From: Methylobacterium sp. C25
GTDB taxonomy: Bacteria > Pseudomonadota > Alphaproteobacteria > Rhizobiales > Beijerinckiaceae
Assembly (NCBI RefSeq): GCF_021352225.1
Contig: NZ_JAAUVI010000005.1
Coordinates: forward strand, 124,001-188,000
DNA: 64,000 nt
Direction: 5' to 3'
Translations under genes and position numbers: made by a program
Shown here: piece by piece, positions 44,847 to 54,713 of the stretch
Layout of the letters: each line of letters opens with the position of its first letter
Numbering within the stretch: the first letter of the stretch is position 1
The notes under the pieces: model-generated
Told to the model about the DNA's origin: nothing
The model's input: only the letters and a program-made list of their open reading frames with translations
The model's database searches: none

Positions 44847-46199
44847 TCACCGAGTCGTCGGCAGCAGCATGTCGGGCAGCCAGAGGGCGATGCCGGGCAC
44901 GAGGCAGAGCACCAGGATCGCCACCGCCATCAGGATCACGAAGGGCAGCGTTCCCCAGATGATGTCCGAGAGCGGGATGTCGGGCGCGATGTTCTTGATG
45001 ACGAAGATGTTGAGGCCCACCGGCGGGTGGATCAGGCCCATCTCCATGGTGATGGTCATCACCACGCCGAACCAGACCAGGTCGAACCCGGCAGCCTTGA
45101 GAGGCGGAAGGATGATCGGCGCGGTCATCAGGATGATCGAGACCGGCGGCAGGAAGAAGCCGAGCACGACGACGAGAAGCAGGATCATCAGCAGCAGAAG
45201 CCACGGGGAGAGCTGCATCGCCACGATGGCCGAGGCGGCCGACTGCGAGATGTGCAGGTAGCTCATCACGTAGGCGTAGAGCAGCGACATACCGATGATG
45301 AGCATCAGCATGGTCGATTCGCGGAGTGTCGCCATAAGGATCGGGCTGACGTCCTTGATCCGCCAGACGCCGTAGATCAGCGCGATCAGCAGAAGCGCCA
45401 GCAAGCCGCCGAGGCCCGCCGTCTCCGAAGGCGTGGCATAGCCGCCATAGAGCGCGACCATCACGCCGGTAAGCAACACCACGAATGGTAGCACCCTCGG
45501 CAGCGTCGAGAAGCGCTGACTCATCGAGTAGCGATCCTCGGTGAGGATCGGCGAGCGCGGCCCGCCGGCCTCGAAGGCGACCTTAGCTGCCGCGTATTCC
45601 GACCGGAAGCGGTAGATCGCCCAGGCCGAAAACAGTCCGACGAGGAGTAGGCCCGGCCCAATGCCGGCGAGAAACAGCCGTCCGAGGGACTGCTCTGCAG
45701 CGACCGCATAAAGGATCATGGTGATCGAGGGCGGCAGCAGGATGCCGAGCGTGCCGCCCGCGGCGATGATCCCGGCGGCGAAGCCTGGCGAGTAGCCGCG
45801 CTTGCGCATTTCGGGGATGCCGGCCGAGCCGATCGCCGAGCAGGTGGCCGGGCTCGACCCGGCCATTGCGGCGAAGAGAGCGCAGGCGAAAACGTTGGCG
45901 ATGCCGAGGCCGCCTGGGATGCGCTGCATCCAGGCATGCATGGCCGAATAGAGGTCCTGGCCGGCCTTCGAGCGCCCGATCGCCGCGCCCTTCAGGATGA
46001 AGAGCGGGATCGAGAGCAGCGTGATCGAGGCCATTTCCTCGTAGACGTTCTGCGTCACCGTATCGAGCGAGGCGCCCGGCATGAACGCGAACATGAAGGC
46101 GAGCGCGACGAAGCCGAGGGCGAAGGCGATGGGGATGCCGGACAGCATCGCCCCGAGCGTCGCTCCGGCGTAGAGGAAGCCGATCGCGGCGGTGCTCAT
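44847..46199 (-). CDS. TRAP transporter large permease (DctM type)
   Basis: 450-residue membrane subunit that carries the solute with sodium symport. Seen: AFALGFVALAFMF, SIPLFILKGAAIGRS, FAAMAGSSPATCSAIGSAGIPEM, IIAAGGTLGILLPPSITMILYA and GLIHPPVGLNIFVIKN, all DctM landmarks. ATG 46199 overlaps the stop of the small permease gene (ATGA at 46196-46199). Confidence 0.93.
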   Translation of the reverse strand: MSTAAIGFLYAGATLGAMLSGIPIAFALGFVALAFMFAFMPGASLDTVTQNVYEEMASITLLSIPLFILKGAAIGRSKAGQDLYSAMHAWMQRIPGGLGIANVFACALFAAMAGSSPATCSAIGSAGIPEMRKRGYSPGFAAGIIAAGGTLGILLPPSITMILYAVAAEQSLGRLFLAGIGPGLLLVGLFSAWAIYRFRSEYAAAKVAFEAGGPRSPILTEDRYSMSQRFSTLPRVLPFVVLLTGVMVALYGGYATPSETAGLGGLLALLLIALIYGVWRIKDVSPILMATLRESTMLMLIIGMSLLYAYVMSYLHISQSAASAIVAMQLSPWLLLLMILLLVVVLGFFLPPVSIILMTAPIILPPLKAAGFDLVWFGVVMTITMEMGLIHPPVGLNIFVIKNIAPDIPLSDIIWGTLPFVILMAVAILVLCLVPGIALWLPDMLLPTTR

Positions 46200-46885
46200 C
46201 GGTGATCTCCAGAGGCGGTCCCTGACGTCCCGGCCATCGAGTCGGGACCTTCGAGGGGCGCGTCGTGCCTGTCCTTGTTGAGGTCGGCGCCGAGTCCGAT
46301 CTTGGGCTGCGCCCAACCGGCGCTTTTCGGCCCGTAGAGCAGCCCTTCTGCGATCTGCAACACGAACTGAATCGTCAGCAGCGTCATGCCCGCGGCCATC
46401 AGACCGTAGGGGATCGAGAGGGGCGGCCCCCAGGTCGATTGGGAAGTCTGCCCGTCGACATAAGCCTCGTGGAAGAGCGACCAGCTCTTCCAGGTGAAGA
46501 AGGCGACGAAGGCGAGGCTGATGATATCCGCCAGGAGCAGGCGAATGCGGTTCACCTTCGGCGACAGCAGCCCGGTCAGCGCCTCGATGGCGACGTGGCC
46601 GCGCTTGGCCTGCACGGCGGCGGCCGAGAAAAAGGTGGCGCCGACGATCAGGAACACTGCCATCTCGTCCTGCCACTCGGTCGCCTCGTTGAAGAGGTGG
46701 CGGACGAGCACGCTATAGCTCAGCACGAGGCAGGCCGCGACGAGTGCAGCCCCGCCCAGGAGCAGAATGGTCTGATTCACGAACCGCATCGCGCGGTCGA
46801 GGACACCGAGAAGGCCGGGGACCCGCGGCTCAGCGGAGGCGTGGGTCTCCGGAGCCGCGGTGGCGGCGTCGAAAGCGTGGCTCAC
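46196..46885 (-). CDS. TRAP transporter small permease (DctQ type)
   Basis: 229-residue four-helix membrane subunit. Seen: ILLLGGAALVAACLVLSYSVLVRHLFNEATEWQDEMA, split as helix 1 and the conserved W-x-DE region, and QAKRGHVAIEALT. GTG 46885 overlaps the stop of the binding-protein gene (GTGA). A polar 30-residue extension follows the last helix. Confidence 0.9.
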   Translation of the reverse strand: MSHAFDAATAAPETHASAEPRVPGLLGVLDRAMRFVNQTILLLGGAALVAACLVLSYSVLVRHLFNEATEWQDEMAVFLIVGATFFSAAAVQAKRGHVAIEALTGLLSPKVNRIRLLLADIISLAFVAFFTWKSWSLFHEAYVDGQTSQSTWGPPLSIPYGLMAAGMTLLTIQFVLQIAEGLLYGPKSAGWAQPKIGLGADLNKDRHDAPLEGPDSMAGTSGTASGDHR

Positions 46886-47904
46886 GACACCTGCTCGGCC
46901 AGCTTGAGCAGCTCGGCACAGGACGCGCTCTTCGCGGCGTAATCTTTCCAGGCCGTGTCGCGCGCGATGTCTCGCCACTTACCCATCGTCTGCTCGTCGA
47001 GCTGCTGCACCTTGGCGCCGGCCTTGGAGAAGACCTGCTCGACTTTGGTGTCGTCGGCCTTTGCACCCTCCTGGCCGAACGTCTCCATCTCGGTGCCGAC
47101 TGCCATGATCATGTCCTGCTGATCCTTCGGCAGGCCCGCAAAGATGGTTTTCGACATCATGATCGGCTCGAGCATGAACCAGTAGGAGCGCTCGCGACCC
47201 GAGGTCAGGTGCTTCGAGAGCTCTTCTAGGCGGAACGAAATCAGGCTGGTGGAAGAGGTCAGTAGCGCGTCGCAGGCGCCGGTCTGCATCGCAGCATAAG
47301 ATTCGTTGGATGGAATCGAGAGTGTGGCGGCGCCCGCCTGCTTCATCACCATGTCCATCTCGCGCGATCCGCCGCGCACCTTGAGGCCTTTGGCATCCTC
47401 GGGAGCGACGAGCTGGCGCTCGCGGCTGGCGACGCCGCCGGCCTGCCAGACCCAGGAGACCAGAATAATACCCTTGGAATCGAGCACCTCGGTGAGCTTC
47501 TTCCCGACTGGGGCATTCTTCCAGGCGATGCCTTGGGCGTAGGAGGTCACCAAGGCCGGCATCAGGCCGATGTTCAACTCGGCAACCTCGCCGCCGGCAT
47601 AGGGCGACGGGTACAGCGACATGTCCAGCGCGCCCTTGCGCATGGCGCCGAACTGCGCGTTCGTCTTCATCAGGGAGGAGCCAGGATAGACCTGGATCTC
47701 GAGTGCGCCCTTTGAGCGCTCGGCGATGGCGGCCGCGAACTTCCGGCACATGCGATCGCGGAAATCGCCCTCGTCGATGGTGCCGCCGGGAAACTGGTGG
47801 GAGAGCTTCAGCGTGGTCGCGGCCTGGGCAGCGCCGGTGCCGAGCTTCAAGAGAGCCGGCGCAGCAAGGCCGGCCGCGACGAAATGGCGGCGAGTCAGGA
47901 TCAT
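46882..47904 (-). CDS. TRAP transporter periplasmic solute-binding protein (DctP type)
   Basis: 340-residue binding protein. Seen: twin-arginine-like signal TRRHFVAAGLAAPALL, LSHQFPGGTIDEGDFRDRMCRKFA, and the ligand-contacting KVRGGSREMDMVMKQAGA with the conserved arginine that pairs with a carboxylate. The solute is therefore probably an organic acid. First gene of a P-Q-M operon with four-base overlaps; divergent from a GntR gene. Confidence 0.9.
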   Translation of the reverse strand: MILTRRHFVAAGLAAPALLKLGTGAAQAATTLKLSHQFPGGTIDEGDFRDRMCRKFAAAIAERSKGALEIQVYPGSSLMKTNAQFGAMRKGALDMSLYPSPYAGGEVAELNIGLMPALVTSYAQGIAWKNAPVGKKLTEVLDSKGIILVSWVWQAGGVASRERQLVAPEDAKGLKVRGGSREMDMVMKQAGAATLSIPSNESYAAMQTGACDALLTSSTSLISFRLEELSKHLTSGRERSYWFMLEPIMMSKTIFAGLPKDQQDMIMAVGTEMETFGQEGAKADDTKVEQVFSKAGAKVQQLDEQTMGKWRDIARDTAWKDYAAKSASCAELLKLAEQVS

Positions 47905-48232
47905 GGCGTTTCGCTCCCGAGCGAGGTCTGTCTTGTCCGCATCTCTGCCGGATGCGAGTTTGCGCAATCTTGCACAGTTTCGTATATTTTCAAGCGATCT
48001 TGTGCTGTTCTGAATACGGAAACGTGCAAAACCTTTCATTGCGTATTCACGGTCGAGCGCGACGACCGGCCGGTGCCGGTCGTGTACTGGCCGTGTGTTA
48101 GGACCCTCTCACAGTGGCCGTCCCGCTTCACCAAAAAATCGCATGGACGAGGGATGGCGGCTCGCCGCATGGCTTGACGCTCAGGTTGGGCGTCGGCTCA
48201 GGTTGGCGCAGGGCGGAACGAGGGTGCGGGCG
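47905..48232. promoter_or_regulatory. Divergent control region of the TRAP operon and GntR gene
   Basis: Contains TTGCGCAA at 47960-47967 and an inverted pair TTGCAC (47970-47975) / GTGCAA (48024-48029). There is also a loose direct repeat of ATCTTG-C/T-A/G-C (near 47967 and 47997). These are candidate binding sites for the GntR regulator. Confidence 0.4.
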
Positions 48233-48904
48233 ATGGACGGCGAAGTAATCGAGGAGCGGGAGCTACTCTCGGACCGCATCCACAATGCGCTGACCGACGC
48301 CATCACTTCGGGCAGCCTCGCTGCCGGCACGGCGCTCGACGAGCAGGAACTCGCCTCGCGCTTCGGCGCCTCGCGCACACCGGTCCGGGAGGCTCTGCGC
48401 CAGCTCGCCTTCAACGGCCTCGTCGAGCTACGTCCGCGCCGCGGCGCCGTCGTCACGCGTATGACGCCCGAGCGCATCGCCGACATGTTCGAGACGACCG
48501 CCGAGATCGAGGCGATGTGCACGCGTCTCGCGACCTACCGGATGACGCTCCTCGAACGCAGCCGCCTGATCGACCTGCACGAGTCCTCGGCAGCGATTGT
48601 CGAGGCCGGGGACGTCGACGCCTACGACGCTTTCAACCGGGCCTTCCACGAAACTCTGTATCAGGCGACGCACAACGCCTTCATGGCGGAGCAGGCGCTC
48701 GGCATTCGCTGGCGGCTCTCGGCCTTTCGCCGGACGCAACTGCGGCACGGCGAGCGCATCCGATTCTCGCGCGATGAGCACGGCGCCATACTCGCCGCCA
48801 TGGCACAGGGCGACGGCGAGTCCGCGGCACGGCACATGCGCGCCCACATGCTCAACGCCGCGAGCGCGCTCGGCCGCTACATTGCCGAGCAGACGGACGG
48901 TTAG
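48233..48904 (+). CDS. GntR-family regulator, FadR/FCD subfamily
   Basis: 223-residue repressor-type protein. Seen: winged-helix LSDRIHNALTDAITSGSLAAGTALDEQELASRFGASRTPVREALRQL split over helix-turn-helix, then an all-helical FCD effector domain with AFNRAFHETLYQATHN and a late DEHGAILAAMAQGDGESAARHMRAHM (metal-binding Asp/His positions). ATG 48233 has GAGGG nine bases upstream. It is divergent from the TRAP operon and likely senses the same acid. Confidence 0.88.
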   Translation: MDGEVIEERELLSDRIHNALTDAITSGSLAAGTALDEQELASRFGASRTPVREALRQLAFNGLVELRPRRGAVVTRMTPERIADMFETTAEIEAMCTRLATYRMTLLERSRLIDLHESSAAIVEAGDVDAYDAFNRAFHETLYQATHNAFMAEQALGIRWRLSAFRRTQLRHGERIRFSRDEHGAILAAMAQGDGESAARHMRAHMLNAASALGRYIAEQTDG

Positions 48905-48995
48905 GGCCGCGCCCCGACTGAAAGGGATCACCAAGTCAATCGATCGATGCGGCGATACTTTTAGTAATTCGGCGTCCATCTCGGCGCGAAGCGCC

Positions 48996-50531
<1,536 letters not shown>

Positions 50532-50680
50532 GTCGAAATGCGAGCCCCTTATCCGCGCTCAAGCTTAAGCTTGGCGTTGTGTCGTGACAACCGCAGGCTG
50601 CCGGCTCGCTGGGGACGGTGGTGGAACGCTCGGCAGGTTGGGCCGTTCGCAAGGCGTTCCCTCAGTTCCGGAGATCTCTC

Positions 50681-50944
50681 ATGTCCGCACGCGCTTTCGG
50701 CCTGTCCGCCATGGTCCTCTCGCTCGCCCTCGCAGCACCTGCTTTCGCCGACCAGAAGTTGCCGGCCGAGCAGCAGTCCAAGGTCGAGGAGGTTCTCAAG
50801 AAGCAGGGCTTCACGACCTGGAAGGAGATCGAGCTAGACGACGGTATGATCGAGGTGGACGATGCCATCGACGCGAACGGCAAGAAGTCGGATCTCAAGC
50901 TCGACCCCAAGACGCTCGAGATCGTCAAGCGCAAGGCTGAGTGA
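50681..50944 (+). CDS. Small periplasmic PepSY-like protein (87 aa)
   Basis: Signal peptide ARAFGLSAMVLSLALAAPAFA then a PepSY_2-like domain (LPAEQQSKVEEVLKKQGF, WKEIELDDGMIEVDDA, LKLDPKTLEIVKRK). GGAG lies 8 bp before ATG 50681. Function unknown; the family is thought to modulate secreted enzymes. Convergent with the DUF5991-like gene, stops 17 bp apart. Confidence 0.78.
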   Translation: MSARAFGLSAMVLSLALAAPAFADQKLPAEQQSKVEEVLKKQGFTTWKEIELDDGMIEVDDAIDANGKKSDLKLDPKTLEIVKRKAE

Positions 50945-50961
50945 TCGGCGCTCGCGGCCGC

Positions 50962-51420
50962 TCAGCGCTTCGTCGCCTTGAAGTACTCGCCCGGACCGGC
51001 GGCTCCCGCCGGCAGGTCTGGGCGAAACCCGTCCCATCGGGTCAGCACCTTGCCGTCCTCCCCGCGTTCCAGCGTGAACAGGGTCTGGCCCGGCTTGTAG
51101 ATGGCGACGCCATACTTGTTGACGGTCCGGCCATCGTCGTAACCGTGAAACATCACGCTCAGGGCTTTCGCATCTCCACTGGCGTGGCAGACGATGCGCT
51201 CGTCCGTCTGGAAGCCGCTCGCCGAGACGAGGCAGCCGCCGCGTGCCGCACCCGGTACCACGACGAGATCGTAGGTTATCAGGATCGGAGAACCGCCCGC
51301 GGTCTTGCCGCCGTCGAACGTGTAGCTGTAGGCACCCTTCCAGTCAGCTGTCGTTTGCGCCTGGGCATCGGCTCCGCCGAGGGCGGCGATGGCGATTATG
51401 GCGGCTCCCAGCTGTCTCAT
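50962..51420 (-). CDS. DUF5991-like exported protein
   Basis: 152 residues: signal peptide (MRQLGAAIIAIAALGGADAQAQ) and a compact beta-rich domain with WKGAYSYTFDGGKTAGGSP, GFQTDERIVCHA and LFTLERGEDGKVLTRWDGFRP, which fits the DUF5991 pattern as I recall it. Two cysteines could form a disulfide. Function unknown. Confidence 0.7.
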   Translation of the reverse strand: MRQLGAAIIAIAALGGADAQAQTTADWKGAYSYTFDGGKTAGGSPILITYDLVVVPGAARGGCLVSASGFQTDERIVCHASGDAKALSVMFHGYDDGRTVNKYGVAIYKPGQTLFTLERGEDGKVLTRWDGFRPDLPAGAAGPGEYFKATKR

Positions 51421-51573
51421 GGCGTCCCAACCTCTTCACGACGATCGGGAAGACGATGGCGATCCTTGTGGTCAAAATCCGACATCCCAGATCGTGAGCG
51501 AGGAAACGTGGTGGCTCGCGGCAGCCGGCTCGATCCGGCTTGCATCGTCCGAGCATGCCGGCCATATACGGCT

Positions 51574-51669
51574 CGGGAGGTTGGCGAGGGACGTATCACT
51601 CGCCAACCGGGTCAGGTCCGGAAGGAAGCAGCCCTAACGAGACCGAGCGGGTCTTTGTCCAGCCTCCCA
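51574..51669 (+). ncRNA. ffs: Signal recognition particle RNA, small bacterial type (4.5S)
   Basis: The near-universal Ffh-binding apical sequence (GGTCAGGTCCGGAAGGAAGC) is at 51607-51626. The ends GGGAGGTTGG (51575-51584) and CCAGCCTCCC (51659-51668) pair to close the long hairpin. Roughly 95 nt, ends accurate to a few bases. Position just upstream of dnaX is the common bacterial arrangement. Confidence 0.93.
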
Positions 51670-51730
51670 CCCTCGCCTCTCGGCGAGTGCGCCGCCCCGG
51701 GGAGGGGCACAACCCGACATCTAACGCGGC

Positions 51731-53584
51731 ATGGACGACACTCTCGGCACGCTGATCGATGAGCCGGGGTTGCCTGGCATGCCGGCGTCTGCGCCCGCCG
51801 CCCGAAATGTCGCGACTCCGTACCGGGTTCTTGCCCGCAAATACCGTCCGCAGACCTTCGACGACCTGATCGGCCAGGGCGCCATGGTACGCACGCTGGC
51901 CAACGCCTTCCAGGCGAACCGCATTCCGCAAGCCTGGATGCTCACGGGCGTGCGCGGCGTCGGCAAGACCACCACTGCACGTATCCTAGCGCGCGGCCTG
52001 AACTACGTGCGTCCAGGCCAGCCCGATACAGGCCCTACCGTCGAGATGCCGGAACTCGGTCTGCACTGCCAGGCGATCATGGAATCGCGCCATCTCGATG
52101 TGCTCGAGATGGACGCCGCCTCCCATACCGGCATCGACGACGTGCGCTCCATCATCGACGGCATCCGCTACGGGCCGGTCTCGGCGCGCTACAAGGTCTA
52201 CATCGTCGACGAGGTCCACATGCTCTCGGAGAAGGCGTTCAACGCCTTCCTGAAGACGCTGGAAGAGCCGCCGCCCCACGCGAAGTTCGTGTTCGCCACC
52301 ACCGAGATCCGCAAGGTTCCGGTGACGATTCTGTCGCGCTGCCAGCGTTTCGACCTGCGTCGCGTCGAGGCGGACGTCCTGTCAGAGCATCTCAAGAAGA
52401 TCTGCACGGCCGAGAGCGTCGAGGCGGAAGCCGAGGCCGTTGCCGCCATCGTACGCGCGGCCGAGGGCTCTGTGCGTGATGCACTCTCGTTGCTCGACCA
52501 GGCCATCGCCCACGGCGCCGGCGCGGTGAGCGCTGCCTCGGTGCGCGACATGCTCGGCCTCGCCGATCGTGGCCGCGTGGTCGACCTGTTCGAAGCCGCC
52601 ATGCGCGGCGACATCCCGGCCGCCTTCGGCGAGTTGCGTGCGCAATATGATTCCGGCGCCGATCCCGGGATCGTGCTGTCGGATCTCGCCGGATTTACGC
52701 ACCTCGTCACGCGCCTGAAGCTGGTGCCCGAGGCTGCCGCAGCCGATCCGTCGCTGAGCGATGTCGAACGCACCCGCGGAGCCGAGTTCGCACAAAAACT
52801 CTCGGTACGGGCGCTGTCGCGCGCTTGGCAGATCCTGCTCAAGGCGATCCCCGAGGTGCAGGCCGCGCCGCGCCCGCTCGCGGCGGCCGAGATGGCGCTC
52901 GTGCGTCTCGCCTATGCCGCCGACCTGCCGACGCCCGACGAGGCCCTGCGCAGCCTGAGGAGCGATGTGGGCTCCGGCGCCGGTCCCGGCTCCGAAGGCG
53001 GCGGGCGCCCCCTGCCCGCCCCGCGCGCCTCGCTGCCGGATTCGCCGAGGCCCCAGCTCTCCGCGGTGCAGGGCGGCGGGGCAATGCCACGGCCTGCGCC
53101 CTCGCCCGAGACCGTCGTTGCGGCCTCTCCGCAGCCGCAGGCGCCGCGTCTCGGGCGCTTCGAGGACGTGGTGGCGCTGGCCAATGAGCGCCGCGACATC
53201 ACCCTTAAGATTGCCCTCGAACGCGACGTGCACCTTGTTCGCTTTGAGGAAGGGCGGATCGAGCTGCGCCTCGGCCAGGGCGCGAAGTCGAGCCTGCCGG
53301 TCGACCTGTCCAAGGCGCTCCAGCAATGGACCGGTCGCAATTGGCTGGTCAGCGTATCGCGGGAGGCCGGCGCGCCGACGCTGGCCGCCGCAGCTCGCGA
53401 GCTAGAGGAGAACCGCCATCGCGATGCGGCGAGCCACCCGCTGGTGCGCGAGGTCCTAGCGCGTTTCCCCGGCGCCCAGATCGTCGACGTGCGCGACAAG
53501 GCTCAGGACACTGCCGCCGATATCGCCGAGATGCCGCCGCCGCCCGATGCCATGGGCGAGGACGAGGTGGACGACGACGCTTGA
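51731..53584 (+). CDS. dnaX: DNA polymerase III subunits gamma and tau
   Basis: 617-residue clamp-loader ATPase. Seen: YRVLARKYRPQTFDDLIGQ, Walker A GVRGVGKTTTA near 74-84, IVDEVHMLSEKAFNAFLKTLEEPP, sensor-1 ATTEIRKVPVTILSRCQ. The zinc-binding loop keeps only one cysteine (LGLHCQAIMESRH), as in many Rhizobiales. After residue 400 follows a Pro/Ala-rich linker and a tau-like C-terminal domain. No clear frameshift site was looked up. Start ATG 51731 lacks a strong ribosome site; ATG 51779 is an alternative. Confidence 0.95.
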   Translation: MDDTLGTLIDEPGLPGMPASAPAARNVATPYRVLARKYRPQTFDDLIGQGAMVRTLANAFQANRIPQAWMLTGVRGVGKTTTARILARGLNYVRPGQPDTGPTVEMPELGLHCQAIMESRHLDVLEMDAASHTGIDDVRSIIDGIRYGPVSARYKVYIVDEVHMLSEKAFNAFLKTLEEPPPHAKFVFATTEIRKVPVTILSRCQRFDLRRVEADVLSEHLKKICTAESVEAEAEAVAAIVRAAEGSVRDALSLLDQAIAHGAGAVSAASVRDMLGLADRGRVVDLFEAAMRGDIPAAFGELRAQYDSGADPGIVLSDLAGFTHLVTRLKLVPEAAAADPSLSDVERTRGAEFAQKLSVRALSRAWQILLKAIPEVQAAPRPLAAAEMALVRLAYAADLPTPDEALRSLRSDVGSGAGPGSEGGGRPLPAPRASLPDSPRPQLSAVQGGGAMPRPAPSPETVVAASPQPQAPRLGRFEDVVALANERRDITLKIALERDVHLVRFEEGRIELRLGQGAKSSLPVDLSKALQQWTGRNWLVSVSREAGAPTLAAAARELEENRHRDAASHPLVREVLARFPGAQIVDVRDKAQDTAADIAEMPPPPDAMGEDEVDDDA

Positions 53585-53641
53585 TCGTAACCCGCTGCTT
53601 CGCGGTCACGCGCACGCGGCTTCCAGAAGTCGGCTCTTCCG

Positions 53642-54160
53642 ATGATCGCTCCAAGCAAGATCTCCGTCATCGTCAACCGCGACGGCACCGACAACCAAGC
53701 ACTGCTCGATAGTGTAGCGGCAAGCTGGCGCGGCCTCGGCTACGCGGTCGTTGGGGTTCTGGCGGAGCTGCAGAGCGAGGATGCTGCCTGCAGCGCCGGG
53801 TTCCTTCGCGACCTGGTCTCGGGTCGGCGGTTTTCGATGGCGCTCGATCAGGCGCCGGCCGGATCGAGTTGCCATCTCGACACCGATGGCGTGGGCGCTG
53901 CCTGCATGCAGCTGCTACCGCAGATTCCTGCAAGCGACGTGATCGTCCTCAGCAAGTTCGGAAAGCTGGAGGCGGGGCAACAAGGCCTGTGGGAAGCTTT
54001 CGCCGAAGGGATCGGCCATGCCAAGCCGCTGCTCACGACCGTCTCTGCCAAACATGTTGATGCCTTGAAAGCGGCCATGCCCTCTGTGGCTTGGCTGGAC
54101 CCGGACCCCCTCTCGCTCGCGGACTGGGTGAACGCGGTCGCACCGCGCGTTGCTGCCTGA
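53642..54160 (+). CDS. DUF2478 family protein
   Basis: 172 residues. Seen: ISVIVNRDGTDNQALLDSVAASWRGLG, AACSAGFLRDLVSGRRF, CHLDTDGVGAACMQLL and DVIVLSKFGKLEAGQQGLWEAFAEGI, the pattern of DUF2478, usually encoded near molybdate transport or molybdoenzyme genes. Resembles a P-loop NTPase-like fold without a classical Walker A. Here it sits between dnaX and ybaB, an unusual place. Function unknown. Confidence 0.8.
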   Translation: MIAPSKISVIVNRDGTDNQALLDSVAASWRGLGYAVVGVLAELQSEDAACSAGFLRDLVSGRRFSMALDQAPAGSSCHLDTDGVGAACMQLLPQIPASDVIVLSKFGKLEAGQQGLWEAFAEGIGHAKPLLTTVSAKHVDALKAAMPSVAWLDPDPLSLADWVNAVAPRVAA

Positions 54161-54337
54161 ACCTTCGCCGGCTCACCGTGTCGGTCGTGCCCCGGCCCAC
54201 CGCCTTCGTGTTAGAGGTCGCTCAGATCTTCACCGGGGCGCTTCGACTCGAAACCTCGTCCAAGACATAGAGATGCGCGCCGACGGAACTTCTCCGATGA
54301 CGTCGTCGGCCGTGCGAAACGAAGGATCTTCCATCTC

Positions 54338-54661
54338 ATGCGCGACATCATGGGCATCATGAAGCAGGCTCAGGCCATGCAGGAGAAAATGAGTTCCTTG
54401 CAAGGCGAACTCGATACCGTCGAGGTGAGCGGCGCCTCGGGTGGCGGCGCGGTCAATGTGACGATGACGGCCAAGGGCTTGGTCAAGGGCGTAGCGATCG
54501 ATCCGGCGCTGATGATCCCGGACGAGCGCGAGATCCTCGAGGATCTCATCGTCGCCGCCGTCAACGATGCCCGCGGCAAGGCGGAGGCCACCGCCCAGGA
54601 GAAGATGGCCGAGTTGACCAAGGGCCTTCCGCTGCCCCCGGGCATGAAACTGCCTTTTTAG
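54338..54661 (+). CDS. ybaB: YbaB/EbfC nucleoid-associated protein
   Basis: 107-residue DNA-binding dimer. Seen: MGIMKQAQAMQEKMSSLQGEL helix, GGGAVNVTMTAKGLVKGVAIDPALM strand region and LIVAAVNDARGKAEATAQEKM helix, all typical. Usually lies between dnaX and recR; here recR is 7.4 kb further on. Followed by a strong terminator. Confidence 0.93.
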   Translation: MRDIMGIMKQAQAMQEKMSSLQGELDTVEVSGASGGGAVNVTMTAKGLVKGVAIDPALMIPDEREILEDLIVAAVNDARGKAEATAQEKMAELTKGLPLPPGMKLPF

Positions 54662-54675
54662 GGCTTCGCCGGGAA

Positions 54676-54698
54676 GCCTCCCTCCTGGGGAGGGAGGC
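54676..54698. terminator. Bidirectional terminator between ybaB and the PCAT gene
   Basis: GCCTCCCTCC-TGG-GGAGGGAGGC: 10-bp perfect stem, 3-nt loop, 15 bp from each convergent stop codon. Confidence 0.65.
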
Positions 54699-54713
54699 TG
54701 GTCGTCCAAGGTC

